Source: Mariniphaga anaerophila (lineage in GTDB: Bacteria > Bacteroidota > Bacteroidia > Bacteroidales > Prolixibacteraceae). Taken from it: a DNA stretch of 64,000 bases. The number at the start of each line of letters is the position of its first letter. Position 1 is the stretch's first letter. Both the position numbers and the translations under genes were made by a program. Shown in pieces: positions 27,835 through 36,581 of this stretch. A model generated the notes under the pieces. The model did no database searches. It was not told the origin of the DNA and saw only the letters and a list, made by a program, of their open reading frames with translations. The DNA is taken from positions 1-64,000 of the forward strand of contig NZ_FQUM01000009.1 in assembly GCF_900129025.1 (NCBI RefSeq), read 5' to 3'.

Positions 27835-28190
27835 TTTTCTTCTTGAATCATTTTAACCAACTCGTCCAACTCTTCGGGAGACAAGCCCTTTTCCTTGACA
27901 AAAAAGGCCACTGCACTTTTGTAAGAATTATCGAAATAATCACTTACCACCTGCTTCATAAACGACCGGCGATATTCTTCTTTCGACAGCAAAGGAAAGT
28001 ACTGGTAAGTATTTCCATATTGTTTGTAACCAACAATTCCTTTGTCCTGCAGCAGCCGCACCAACGACGAAATGGTGTTGTAATGCGGTTTCGGATCATC
28101 ATATTCTTCAATAATATCTTTTACAAACGCTCTTTTTAAATCCCAGAGGATTTTCATCACCTCTTCTTCTTTTCGTGTAAGTTTTTTCAT
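27831..28190 (-). CDS. BlaI/MecI/CopY-family transcriptional repressor
   Basis: 119 residues, typical length. A winged-helix domain (LTRKEEEVMKILWDL; PHYNTISSLVRLLQDKGIVGY) precedes a dimerising helical C-terminus (YRRSFMKQVVSDYFDNSY, LSPEELDELVKMIQEEK). In this family an M56 sensor triggers proteolysis of the repressor and frees the promoter. The partner sensor gene follows with a 4-bp overlap. Upstream lie a -7 box and three phased operator-like dyads, so the operon is almost certainly autoregulated. Confidence 0.95.
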   Translation of the reverse strand: MKKLTRKEEEVMKILWDLKRAFVKDIIEEYDDPKPHYNTISSLVRLLQDKGIVGYKQYGNTYQYFPLLSKEEYRRSFMKQVVSDYFDNSYKSAVAFFVKEKGLSPEELDELVKMIQEEK

Positions 28191-28210
28191 TGTTGCTGAT
28201 TTTTACTTTA

Positions 28211-28309
28211 AACACTGTATTGAAACAGTATCTAAAAGACAGAACAAACATACAACTGATTTTTCAGTTATGCAACTATTTTTTCAGTTATAAAACTGAA
28301 AAGTACGTT
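28211..28309 (-). promoter_or_regulatory. Promoter and phased operators of the BlaI/M56 operon
   Basis: Minus-strand promoter: TTG at 28273-28275, a 20-bp gap, then TATGTTTG at 28245-28252. Overlapping it are AACTGA-N4-TCAGTT at 28254-28269 (perfect dyad), AACTAT-N4-TCAGTT at 28274-28289 and an AACTGA half site at 28294-28299. All are spaced exactly 20 bp, about two helical turns. A different dyad, ACTGT-N6-ACAGT, lies at 28214-28229 just inside the transcript. The arrangement fits repressor dimers stacking on one face of the DNA and blocking the -33 element. Confidence 0.75.
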
Positions 28310-28447
28310 TTCCGCCACTTTGGCACTAAGAAAAACAGAAAATAATGAAATAGAAGAAGAATATTACATTGAATATAAATACAGAAAAATCAGCAAATTA
28401 AATCGATTCAAAACAAATTTGTTTCAACAAAAAAAAAGCAGAAGAAA

Positions 28448-29899
28448 CTAGAGAAGCGGACTTACCAGATGCGCCAGCGACTCCCTGAGTTTAAAACGCC
28501 AACTGCGCTGTTTCCATTCGTCGAGTTTTATCTCGTAACTGTTTTTTAAATCGTTTTTAAACAGCGTCGCCAAATCGGCATTAAATGCTTCTTCGTACAC
28601 AAATGCATTTACTTCGAAATTTGTTTCGAGGCTTCGGAAATCGAGGTTGGTTGTTCCGATTGACGAAAACACATCATCAACAACCAGGTACTTACTGTGT
28701 ATAAATCCGCTTTGAAAAAAGAAAACCCGCACTCCGGCTTCGAGCAGCTCTTCGATGTACGAGAAAGAACTCCAGCGCGGGATGATGGAATCTGACTTTT
28801 CGGGCATTAAAATGCGGACATCCACATTGCTTAATGCCGCCGTTTTTAAAGCGTAGATGATTTCCAGAGGCGGCATCAAATAAGGGGTTACAATATATAT
28901 TTTTGATTTTGCACTGCCCAGCGCCGCAAAAAACGCCTGCCCTATGCTGTCCCAGTCGGAATCCGGACCACTTGCAGAAATTTGCACCGGAGTTCCCGGA
29001 TACTCTTTCAGCGGCGGAAAGTAATTTTCGCCGTTCAGATTTTCGTTAACCACAAAAAACCAATCGGCAGCAAACACCACCTGCAGGCAATTAACTGCAT
29101 CTCCGGTTATTTGCAAATGAGTATCGTGCCACGGCCCAATTCTCTTTAATCCGCGCAAATAGCGGTCAGCAATGTTCAGTCCTCCGGTAAATCCTATTTT
29201 CCCGTCAACCACCACAATTTTTCTGTGGTTCCGGTAATTCACCTGCGAAGTAAGCCGTGGAAACCGAACCTCCATAAACGAGTATATTTCAACGCCTTTT
29301 TCGCGAAGCTCAGTCATGTACTTTTTACCCAGACCCCAGCTCCCCACGTCATCCACAATCATTCTGACTTCAACGCCTTCTCTTCGTTTTTCAATCAGTA
29401 AATCTTTAAGCTGATTTCCTATTTTATCATTATCAAGAATGTAGTACTCGAGATGAACGTGATGACGGGCCGCTTTAATTGCACCAAAAATTGCGGTAAA
29501 TGTTTCCTCTCCGTTATTTAGTATCTGCAACTCGTTACCGGTTGTTAACAGTGCATTTGAATTTTTCAGCAACAACCTGATGATATTCTCTTTTCCGCGC
29601 GCCGTGGGGTTCAGCTTATCAAGCGAATGCTCAAACTGCCGAATCTGCCTGAATGAAAGTTTGCGGTACACGTTGAGGCTTTTTAGTCCTTTTCTTGAAA
29701 ACAACTTCTTTTTCCGGTATTCCTGGCCAAAAAACAGGTAAAAAACAACACCGAAAACAGGCAACAAAATAAGAGCAAGAACCCAGGCTGCCGTTTTAAA
29801 CGGAGAGCGTTTCTCCAGAATAATCATGATTGCAACCGGGATGGCAGTTACCAGAAAAATTAATGAAAAGACAGTCCAAAAATCAACTCCTGGGTGCAT
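28448..29899 (-). CDS. cls: Cardiolipin synthase (phospholipase D family)
   Basis: 483 residues. Two N-terminal membrane helices (FWTVFSLIFLVTAIPVAIMI and AAWVLALILLPVFGVVFYLF) precede two PLD catalytic motifs: HRKIVVVDGKIGFTGG and HSKYLVVDDVFSSIGTTN. Both have the His-x-Lys-x4-Asp signature. The enzyme joins two phosphatidylglycerols, or related donors, to make cardiolipin at the inner membrane. The length matches ClsA-type enzymes. It stands alone on the minus strand, with 257 bp to the BlaI operon start. Confidence 0.95.
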   Translation of the reverse strand: MHPGVDFWTVFSLIFLVTAIPVAIMIILEKRSPFKTAAWVLALILLPVFGVVFYLFFGQEYRKKKLFSRKGLKSLNVYRKLSFRQIRQFEHSLDKLNPTARGKENIIRLLLKNSNALLTTGNELQILNNGEETFTAIFGAIKAARHHVHLEYYILDNDKIGNQLKDLLIEKRREGVEVRMIVDDVGSWGLGKKYMTELREKGVEIYSFMEVRFPRLTSQVNYRNHRKIVVVDGKIGFTGGLNIADRYLRGLKRIGPWHDTHLQITGDAVNCLQVVFAADWFFVVNENLNGENYFPPLKEYPGTPVQISASGPDSDWDSIGQAFFAALGSAKSKIYIVTPYLMPPLEIIYALKTAALSNVDVRILMPEKSDSIIPRWSSFSYIEELLEAGVRVFFFQSGFIHSKYLVVDDVFSSIGTTNLDFRSLETNFEVNAFVYEEAFNADLATLFKNDLKNSYEIKLDEWKQRSWRFKLRESLAHLVSPLL

Positions 29900-30009
29900 A
29901 ACACAATTGGTATTTTGATATTTTCGTGTTAAAATTCATAAAAATTAACCGTATAAACAATTTTGGAATAATATTCGTAACATTAAATGTTCGGAAAAAG
30001 GAGAAAAAC

Positions 30010-30444
30010 ATGAAACAGTTACTATTTATTACGGGTGTATTGCTTTTTGTATGGGCCTGTTCCACCCAAAAAGGGGTTGTTAAAATCGAAGAAAACAAAG
30101 ACGATATTATTGATGTGCAGGATTCTGTTGAGCAAGATTCGTTGCAATATGAATTGGAGACTTTCGACGCAAAATTCAAAACCTGGTATGCATTGCACGA
30201 CAATCCTTCGCAATACCGCTCCCAGGAATATTACGAAAACTGGAACCGGCAATACGTGGTTGCATGGAACAGCAAATCCACCCAGCCGGGGAAAAGTTCA
30301 TTTTTTGAACCGATTGTGGGTTACGAGCCAAACATCGACTACGGGTTTGAATTAAACCACAAGCTGTTTTACTATTTTCAATATGTGGAGCGGGTTCTGA
30401 AAATTAAAATTATGCCGGGCAGCCCGCAGGGAATCGCACTATAG
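30010..30444 (+). CDS. Small lipoprotein, probably DUF6146 family
   Basis: 144 residues from ATG 30010, preceded by GGAGAAAAAC. This start gives a lipoprotein signal ending VWAC (Cys 16). An in-frame upstream extension to 29926 lacks signal character. The mature protein is acidic at first, then has WYALHDNPSQYRSQEYYENW and YGFELNHKLFYYFQYVER, matching my memory of DUF6146 lipoproteins in Bacteroidota. The function is unknown. It is divergent from the cardiolipin synthase gene and ends before a strong hairpin. Confidence 0.8.
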   Translation: MKQLLFITGVLLFVWACSTQKGVVKIEENKDDIIDVQDSVEQDSLQYELETFDAKFKTWYALHDNPSQYRSQEYYENWNRQYVVAWNSKSTQPGKSSFFEPIVGYEPNIDYGFELNHKLFYYFQYVERVLKIKIMPGSPQGIAL

Positions 30445-30470
30445 GTGCAGAACCAAAAGCATTAAATAAC

Positions 30471-30502
30471 AATACCTGTCAACTCAAAAGCTGACAGGTA
30501 TT
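30471..30502. terminator. Bidirectional rho-independent terminator between the lipoprotein gene and the second PUL
   Basis: AATACCTGTCA and TGACAGGTATT form a perfect 11-bp stem with a 10-base loop. ATTTTAAT follows on the plus strand and TGTTATTTAATG on the minus. It lies between convergent stop codons at 30444 and 30521 and can serve both. Confidence 0.85.
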
Positions 30503-30520
30503 ATTTTAATCAAACAACAA

Positions 30521-32155
30521 TTAAAAGAATAGTATATACATTCCGAAACAAGCTATTACAAGGAGAAGCGACAACACCCGATAGTTTTTGTACCAAACAA
30601 CTCCTTTTAACTCTTCTGTTTCCTCTTTCCAGATTTTTACCGACCATGTGTTATGGGCTACCTTTTCGGCATTGGGTAACCCGGTTGACAGGCTGACCAC
30701 AACATTAACACAAACGCTGAAAAGCATTACTATTGGCGCAATCAGCAAGAAATGGAAAGGAATTTCCATTCCCAAAGCATATTTAGAAATCATAATTAGC
30801 GCAGCAACCAAAATTCCGGACACCAGTCCCCAAAGTGCACCTTTTTCATTGGAACGTTTCCAAAACAAGCCCAAAAAGAACGTGCCCACAATTGGAGGAG
30901 CCAGGTAGGAAATCACTTCCTGGTAATAAGCCACCAGCGAATCGAATTGCTGAATAAACGGCGCCCACAATATGGCAATTACCAACACCACAAGCGATGT
31001 AATCCGGCCAACTCTCACCAGCTTTTTGCCATCCGCTTTTTTATCTATCCTGGAATAAAAATCCATGGTAAAAAGCGTGGAAACCGAACTCAAAGTGGCG
31101 CTCAAGGTTGAAGTCAAAGCAGAAATCATAGCCGCCAGAATCAACCCGATTAAACCAACCGGCAATAGTTTTACAATTAACCTCGGATACACCTGGTCAG
31201 TATTAATTCCGTAAGCCGATTTTAACGTGCTCCCGTCAATAATTTCGGTGGGGAGGTTGTCTACTCCAAACAAGTTAATTCCCCGGCCAATTAACCCGGG
31301 AAGAATAAAAATAAACAGTGTAAACAAGTACAGGAATCCAACAAATAACACCCCTTTTCGTCCGTGGTCAATTGATTTTGCCGAAAGCACACGCTGTACC
31401 ATTACCTGGTTATTGGCCCAAAAGTAGAATCCCAGAATCGGGATTCCCACCCACATGCCCAGCCAGGGCACTGTAGGATCGTCGAGCGGACGGGTGAGTT
31501 TCAACCACACTCCATCGCCAAACCGGTTATAAAGTTCTTCCCAGCCACCAATTTCGTCTAATGCAAAAAAGTAAAGAATGGCAGAGCCGATAATCAAAAT
31601 AGTTGCCTGAATCATGTCTGCGTTAATGGCAGATGACAAACCTCCTACAATGGTGTACGAACCTGCAACCACGGCCATTATCAGAATAATCCAGAACAAA
31701 TCGGCTTCCGGAAAAATCAGCTTTATTATTAATGCGCCGGTGTACAAAGTTGCGGCTGCATCTAAAAAAACATTTCCGAAAATTGTGATGAACGAAAAAT
31801 AGTACCTTGAACGTTTATCGAACCGCTTTTCCAAAAATTCAGGCATGGTAAAAATACCCGACTTGATGTAAAACGGCAGAAAAAACAGAGCAAAAAACAC
31901 CATCACCAGTACCGAAATCCAATTGTAATTAAACACTGCAATCCCGGTAATGAAGCCTTCGCCCGAGTGCCCCATTAATGTAGAGCTGGACACACTGGCT
32001 GCAAACAACGACAAACCTACCACAGGCCATTTCATGTTACGTCCGGCCAGGAAGTAGGAAGTCGAATCAGAACTTTTTCCATTTCGAAGAGCCCACCATA
32101 CAATTCCGATTATAAAGAAGGCTAATATGATAATATCTATTGTACTAATATTCAT
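30521..32155 (-). CDS. Sodium:solute symporter (SSS family), sugar type
   Basis: 544 residues with about 13-14 predicted membrane segments, starting IDIIILAFFIIGIVWWALRN. The SSS signature region FLAGRNMKWPVVGLSLFAAS and the sodium-site motif LMGHSGEGF are visible, as are GSYTIVGGLSSAINADMIQ and the cytoplasmic loop MDFYSRIDKKADGKKLVRVG. It would carry a mono- or disaccharide across the inner membrane with Na+. It is last in the mannoside-type PUL, 21 bp after a glycoside hydrolase gene, so its cargo is probably the disaccharide used by the GH130 enzyme. Confidence 0.93.
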   Translation of the reverse strand: MNISTIDIIILAFFIIGIVWWALRNGKSSDSTSYFLAGRNMKWPVVGLSLFAASVSSSTLMGHSGEGFITGIAVFNYNWISVLVMVFFALFFLPFYIKSGIFTMPEFLEKRFDKRSRYYFSFITIFGNVFLDAAATLYTGALIIKLIFPEADLFWIILIMAVVAGSYTIVGGLSSAINADMIQATILIIGSAILYFFALDEIGGWEELYNRFGDGVWLKLTRPLDDPTVPWLGMWVGIPILGFYFWANNQVMVQRVLSAKSIDHGRKGVLFVGFLYLFTLFIFILPGLIGRGINLFGVDNLPTEIIDGSTLKSAYGINTDQVYPRLIVKLLPVGLIGLILAAMISALTSTLSATLSSVSTLFTMDFYSRIDKKADGKKLVRVGRITSLVVLVIAILWAPFIQQFDSLVAYYQEVISYLAPPIVGTFFLGLFWKRSNEKGALWGLVSGILVAALIMISKYALGMEIPFHFLLIAPIVMLFSVCVNVVVSLSTGLPNAEKVAHNTWSVKIWKEETEELKGVVWYKNYRVLSLLLVIACFGMYILFF

Positions 32156-32176
32156 TCAACTAAATTTCTCAATTTT

Positions 32177-33697
32177 TTAATCATCCAATGTTGTAAGCAA
32201 TACAAAGCTGTTTGAAGGAACGGCTACCTTCAATGCCTTTTTCGCTTTAATATTTTTCTCTGCAGCAACCGGAAATCCGTTGTCATCCAATTTGCTTTCC
32301 CCTTCGACATACAAAAACTTTTGCATTGCTTTTGAAGTTGGGATATTCAGTGAAATAACGTTATCCACATCCGAATTATTTACTACGGCCACGGTAACAT
32401 CATCTTCAAAAACGCCGGCGGTTAATCGCACTCCGTCGATTCCGGTGCTATCGGTTTTTACAATGCTGGTTCCACCCGGAAAATAGCGGCACACCAGCGA
32501 CCAGGGATAAAACCACGGCCTGATGTTTTCGTCGTCAGGGTTGTTGCAGATTTCGGTTCCCAGGGAATTCCACATTCCCCACCTTTTTAATTCGTTTTTA
32601 TTGCCAAGGTCGTTCATTGTGTGCATGGCATCGTCGAGCGCCCAGGCGGCTGCACCCGAAAATCCGGCATTCATGCTCTGAATAACAGCATCGGCCATAT
32701 AAACTCCGTAGCTGTGGTCGTACACTTCCATCTGGCTGTCTTCGCTGGCATAAGGGTCTGCTTTTGCGCGGTCCTGATTGAGCTGTCCACTTCTGTTCAT
32801 GCCCAGTTCGCCAAAAATAATCTGCTTATTTTTCGAAGCAGCAATATCAGCCGCCTTTTTATGAAACAGCTCAAATTCGCCACTTTTCACCAGGTCGTGC
32901 GCCGTGTAATCGTGAATCTCGTAAATGCCGATATTTTCGTCAATTTGCCGGGCTGTTTCTTCTACCCAGCCCAACCCGGAGTAGGTTGACCGAGGATTAT
33001 CGTAACGAGTAACTGCATCGGGTCCTGCGACAGAAATGTGCCTATCCAGCCCTTTATCTTTTAATGCTTTGCTAAGCAGTATAACACCATCGCGCCATTC
33101 GTTAAAATCACCTTTGGTACTTGCCCAGTCGCCATTTGGTTCGTTCACCAGATTGTAATACTTCAGGCAGGTGTAGCCTTTGGTGTTAATCAGGTAATCG
33201 AGGTATTCAACAATGGCATTAATCCATTTCGGGTCGTTTGCCCCGGTGAACTTATCTGAATTTCCCTGGTCTTTATCGTGCATTTTATACGGCGTGCCCC
33301 ACTCTCCCAACAAAACCGTGATGTTGTTCTTTTGGGCGTAATCCAAAATTTTCTCAACCGCTTTTACTTCGGGCGTATCAAAATCAAGAATTGGTTCACC
33401 TTTTTCATCAAACCCCACCATATAACGCCAGTTTGCCTGGTCGAGTACACGAAAAAGTTTCGGTTGCATGTAATCCAGCCTTTTGTAATTCATGTCCCAT
33501 TTTCCGTCAGTCATCAGTTTTCCCCACTCCGCATTTTCAGTATCGGCATGCGGATAGGCAGACCACTGAACTCCATTCCCTATATAATCAGTAGAAATCG
33601 GTTGTTCAGGATAAATCTTAATTCCATTATCGGTGTGGGAGGTGCAGCCGATGTTCAACACCATTAAAATAACAGCCAGCCAACTAGTCGCCTTCAT
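32177..33697 (-). CDS. Clan GH-A glycoside hydrolase lipoprotein (GH5/GH39-like), copy 2
   Basis: 506 residues. The lipoprotein signal ends NIGC (Cys 18). It has a TIM-barrel hydrolase pattern: the acid/base Glu in YNLVNEPNGDW (about E186) and the nucleophile Glu in IIFGELGM (about E297), about 110 residues apart, as expected for retaining clan GH-A enzymes. The C-terminal part (VTVAVVNNSDVDNVISLNI) looks like a beta-sandwich. It is a paralogue of the gene at 34881-36398, with matching blocks such as DYAQ-N-I, GYTC-K and ALIQ/VIQSM. It abuts the GH130 gene with a 1-bp gap. A mannan- or mannooligosaccharide-cleaving role is inferred only from the neighbours. Confidence 0.85.
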   Translation of the reverse strand: MKATSWLAVILMVLNIGCTSHTDNGIKIYPEQPISTDYIGNGVQWSAYPHADTENAEWGKLMTDGKWDMNYKRLDYMQPKLFRVLDQANWRYMVGFDEKGEPILDFDTPEVKAVEKILDYAQKNNITVLLGEWGTPYKMHDKDQGNSDKFTGANDPKWINAIVEYLDYLINTKGYTCLKYYNLVNEPNGDWASTKGDFNEWRDGVILLSKALKDKGLDRHISVAGPDAVTRYDNPRSTYSGLGWVEETARQIDENIGIYEIHDYTAHDLVKSGEFELFHKKAADIAASKNKQIIFGELGMNRSGQLNQDRAKADPYASEDSQMEVYDHSYGVYMADAVIQSMNAGFSGAAAWALDDAMHTMNDLGNKNELKRWGMWNSLGTEICNNPDDENIRPWFYPWSLVCRYFPGGTSIVKTDSTGIDGVRLTAGVFEDDVTVAVVNNSDVDNVISLNIPTSKAMQKFLYVEGESKLDDNGFPVAAEKNIKAKKALKVAVPSNSFVLLTTLDD

Positions 33698-33698
33698 A

Positions 33699-34715
33699 TC
33701 AGCAATTTTTTAAATAATCCAGAAGTTCTTTTACATCATACGTTGCCAGGCCTATGTATTTATCGGCGCCGCCGTAATATACGTATAAAGTGCCGTCAAC
33801 AATTGCATTTCCTGTAGGAAAAACACACCCTTTGTAAAATCCTTCAAGTTCGTAATCATATTCGGGTTCCATAACGAAATTTTCACAGCGCGCAATTACT
33901 TTTGTCGGGTCTTCCAAATCGAGCAACGCAACACCAACACGATAGTAGCCGGTACCTCCGTTTGCAACGCCGTGGTAAATAAGCAACCAGCCCTCTTCAG
34001 TTTTCAGCGGCGGAGTGGAACCACCTATTTTTTCTTCCCATGTTCCGGGGCGCCCGGTCATAAGCAATTTACTGGGGCCGTTCCAAACCATCAAATCATC
34101 AGTTGACTGAATCCAGATGGCCGGTTCATTTGTTCCAAACCCATTTCCGACCCATTGTTTAGGACGGTGCAACATCCAGTATTTGCCGTTAATTTTTTCT
34201 GGGAAAAGAATCACGTCACGGTCGTCGAGATTTGTTTGGGTAACTCGCCCCAACCGACGCCAGTTTTTAAAATCTTTAGTTACTGCCAAACCTGAGTTGG
34301 CAATGTTTTCTTTCAGCACTTCCGGCGAATGTTCTCCTGTTTCAGGAAGCAAAATCACATCGTGGGCAAATTTCCAATATTGTCCCGGATAATGCGGGCG
34401 AAAAGCGTAAGTCACGTAATATTCGTCGCCGAACTTCACAATACGCGGGTCTTCAACACCACCCTGGTCGGGGCCGTCAACACTTGGCCCGAAAGCCGGT
34501 TCATCAGAAACCCTTTCAAAATTAACACCGTCGTTACTTTCTGCAAGCCCCATCCGGATGTAATGCTGCTCATCGTCGCCGGCAGCGCGGTAAAGCATTG
34601 TAAATTTTCCATTTTCGTACCAAACCCCGGGATTACACACGGCAAGGTTTTCCCAGCAGTTTGTGGGGTGAGGTTTCAGAATTGGGTTATTGGGATGCTT
34701 TTTGAACTTTATCAT
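33699..34715 (-). CDS. GH130-family mannoside phosphorylase or mannosidase
   Basis: 338 residues without a signal peptide, so cytoplasmic. The five-bladed propeller starts FKKHPNNPILKP, with CNPGVWYENGKFTMLYRAAG. The family motif GGVEDPRIVKFGDEYYVTY carries the catalytic Asp. LIYHGVANGGTGYYRVGVAL is the C-terminal hallmark. GH130 enzymes phosphorolyse beta-mannosides such as mannosyl-glucose or mannobiose to mannose-1-phosphate, and some members hydrolyse instead. Phosphate-binding residues cannot be judged without alignment. It lies between two paralogous hydrolase genes and upstream of a transporter, a fit for intracellular disaccharide use. Confidence 0.95.
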   Translation of the reverse strand: MIKFKKHPNNPILKPHPTNCWENLAVCNPGVWYENGKFTMLYRAAGDDEQHYIRMGLAESNDGVNFERVSDEPAFGPSVDGPDQGGVEDPRIVKFGDEYYVTYAFRPHYPGQYWKFAHDVILLPETGEHSPEVLKENIANSGLAVTKDFKNWRRLGRVTQTNLDDRDVILFPEKINGKYWMLHRPKQWVGNGFGTNEPAIWIQSTDDLMVWNGPSKLLMTGRPGTWEEKIGGSTPPLKTEEGWLLIYHGVANGGTGYYRVGVALLDLEDPTKVIARCENFVMEPEYDYELEGFYKGCVFPTGNAIVDGTLYVYYGGADKYIGLATYDVKELLDYLKNC

Positions 34716-34880
34716 TTTTAATTTCTTCTTTCTTGGTTTTTATTTTTTTGATTTGATTCTCCTTTTCGATTTACCTGATAGTGCTACTTCTTTTTGAAAA
34801 AAAAGCGCCACTCCAAAACAGAATTATCTTCATTTTTAAAAGGCTGTTTCAGCAAAAAGAAAAATACTTTTCGAGATTGG

Positions 34881-36398
34881 CTAATTCATGTTTGTATACA
34901 GAATAAACGACTGCCCTTCCAGTGTGATGTCAACGCCATTTTCAAAATCAAGGTCGATGTTTTTTTCTGATGGAGTTGCAAAACCGTTTTCATCCTGAGC
35001 TCCAATAAACGAGCCGTCAGTATTCGATTTATAACTGTACTTATTTGCTGTGAGATTGCTGATTGACTCCGATTTCAGAACCAATTCGTAGTCGGTAACA
35101 TGCGAATTAACCAGGGCAATGGTGTATTTTCCGTCTTTTTCGGCCCAAACTGCACGCACGCCTTTTTTATCGGGCAATTCGATGTTGTAAATATCGCTAC
35201 CGGCCGGGAAATACCGGCAAAGCAAAGAAACCGGGTAAAAGAAAGGTCGGATTTCCTCATCGCTTGCATCGCCGCAAAGCTCTTCTCCCAGAATATTCCA
35301 GAACCCCCAGCGTTTTAGCTTTTCCGTTTGGTAATTGCCATCGTCGGGACTGTTGTACATAGCATCGTCCATATCCCAGATTAACGCGCCGGAATAACCT
35401 TCGCGCATTGCCTGAATTAAGGCATCGGCCATGTCGATACCATAAAATGCTTTGTACACCATCATGTTTGAATCGTCGCCGGCATAAGGGTCGTTTGCAA
35501 TGGCTTCTTTGTTTTCCTTTTGCAACTCTGCATCTACCTCAGTGTATTTAAACCCTATTTCGCCTAAAACAATGCGCTTGTCAGCCGGAGTTACTTTTCG
35601 GTACACTTGCAGCATTTCGCCAAATTCGCCATTTCGAACAAGTTGCTGTTTGGGATAAACATGCACATCGTAAAGTCCCATGTTATCGCCCAAATCGGCT
35701 GTTGTTTTTGTTAGCCATTCCACCTGATTTGCAGCGTTAAAAATGGCAATATCCGGCCCCATCAGTTTCACGTTAGCCAACGCATATTTTGCCATTTCGG
35801 CGAGGTAAAGTTCCTGAACCTTTTTATAAACGTTGTAATCGCCATTGGCAGTTGACCAATTTCCGTTGGGTTCGTTAATAATATTTACGGTTTTAATGCA
35901 GGTGTACCCTTTTTCGTTTATCAAATGATTGAGAAACCGAACTGAATTGGCAATCCACTCGGTGCCAACGTCAATACGATTACCGGTGTAACTGTGCCCC
36001 CATTCTCCGTAAGTAATTTCAATGTTTCTGCTTTGTGCATAATCCAGCATTTTAAAAAGCGATGTTGTTTTAGCACTTTCGTTGTACTGCCCGTCATTCA
36101 TATATGCCCAACCCGAGCTGGTCATTATTCGCAAAAACGGAGGACGCATAAAATCAATCCGCTGAAAAAGCTTATTCCAGTCAGCTTCGCTTAACGTTTC
36201 TGTTCCCAGCCACGTGGGAACCAAATCGTAACCTCCCCACTGCGCTCCGTTTCCTACAAATTCTGAAGAAATAAGTTTGTTCGTAATGTTCAGCACTCTG
36301 TTCTGTTTAATTATATCGGGGGTAGAATCGTCTTTGTCGCATGCCACCGACGACAACAAAAGAGAAAGCATTACGGTTATTATGAGTCCTGTTTTCAT
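34881..36398 (-). CDS. Clan GH-A glycoside hydrolase lipoprotein (GH5/GH39-like), copy 1
   Basis: 505 residues from ATG 36398, which gives a lipoprotein signal ending SVAC (Cys 20). A longer reading from 36443 adds 15 residues without signal character. The acid/base Glu lies in VNIINEPNGNW (about E176) and the nucleophile Glu in RIVLGEIGFKY (about E280). The barrel region ends with SGALIWDMDDAMY and RWGFWNILG, shared with copy 2. A C-terminal beta-domain follows. A surface or periplasmic location fits a first-step endo-acting enzyme. It is separated from the upstream lipoprotein gene by 183 bp and from GH130 by 165 bp, gaps that might hold processing sites. Confidence 0.85.
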   Translation of the reverse strand: MKTGLIITVMLSLLLSSVACDKDDSTPDIIKQNRVLNITNKLISSEFVGNGAQWGGYDLVPTWLGTETLSEADWNKLFQRIDFMRPPFLRIMTSSGWAYMNDGQYNESAKTTSLFKMLDYAQSRNIEITYGEWGHSYTGNRIDVGTEWIANSVRFLNHLINEKGYTCIKTVNIINEPNGNWSTANGDYNVYKKVQELYLAEMAKYALANVKLMGPDIAIFNAANQVEWLTKTTADLGDNMGLYDVHVYPKQQLVRNGEFGEMLQVYRKVTPADKRIVLGEIGFKYTEVDAELQKENKEAIANDPYAGDDSNMMVYKAFYGIDMADALIQAMREGYSGALIWDMDDAMYNSPDDGNYQTEKLKRWGFWNILGEELCGDASDEEIRPFFYPVSLLCRYFPAGSDIYNIELPDKKGVRAVWAEKDGKYTIALVNSHVTDYELVLKSESISNLTANKYSYKSNTDGSFIGAQDENGFATPSEKNIDLDFENGVDITLEGQSFILYTNMN

Positions 36399-36581
36399 CT
36401 GCTTTAATTTTGAAATTTTTATGGCAACAGATGGAATTCGCATGAGATTTTAATCGTCTCACCTAGTGTAAATTCCATGCTTTTGCTCATTTTATAAATT
36501 ATAAAAAAGAAAGGCTGCCGCAAAAGTAACTGCCGCCCGTAAGAGGCCGCAACTACTCGTGCAACAGCTTCCTCTTCTCTG

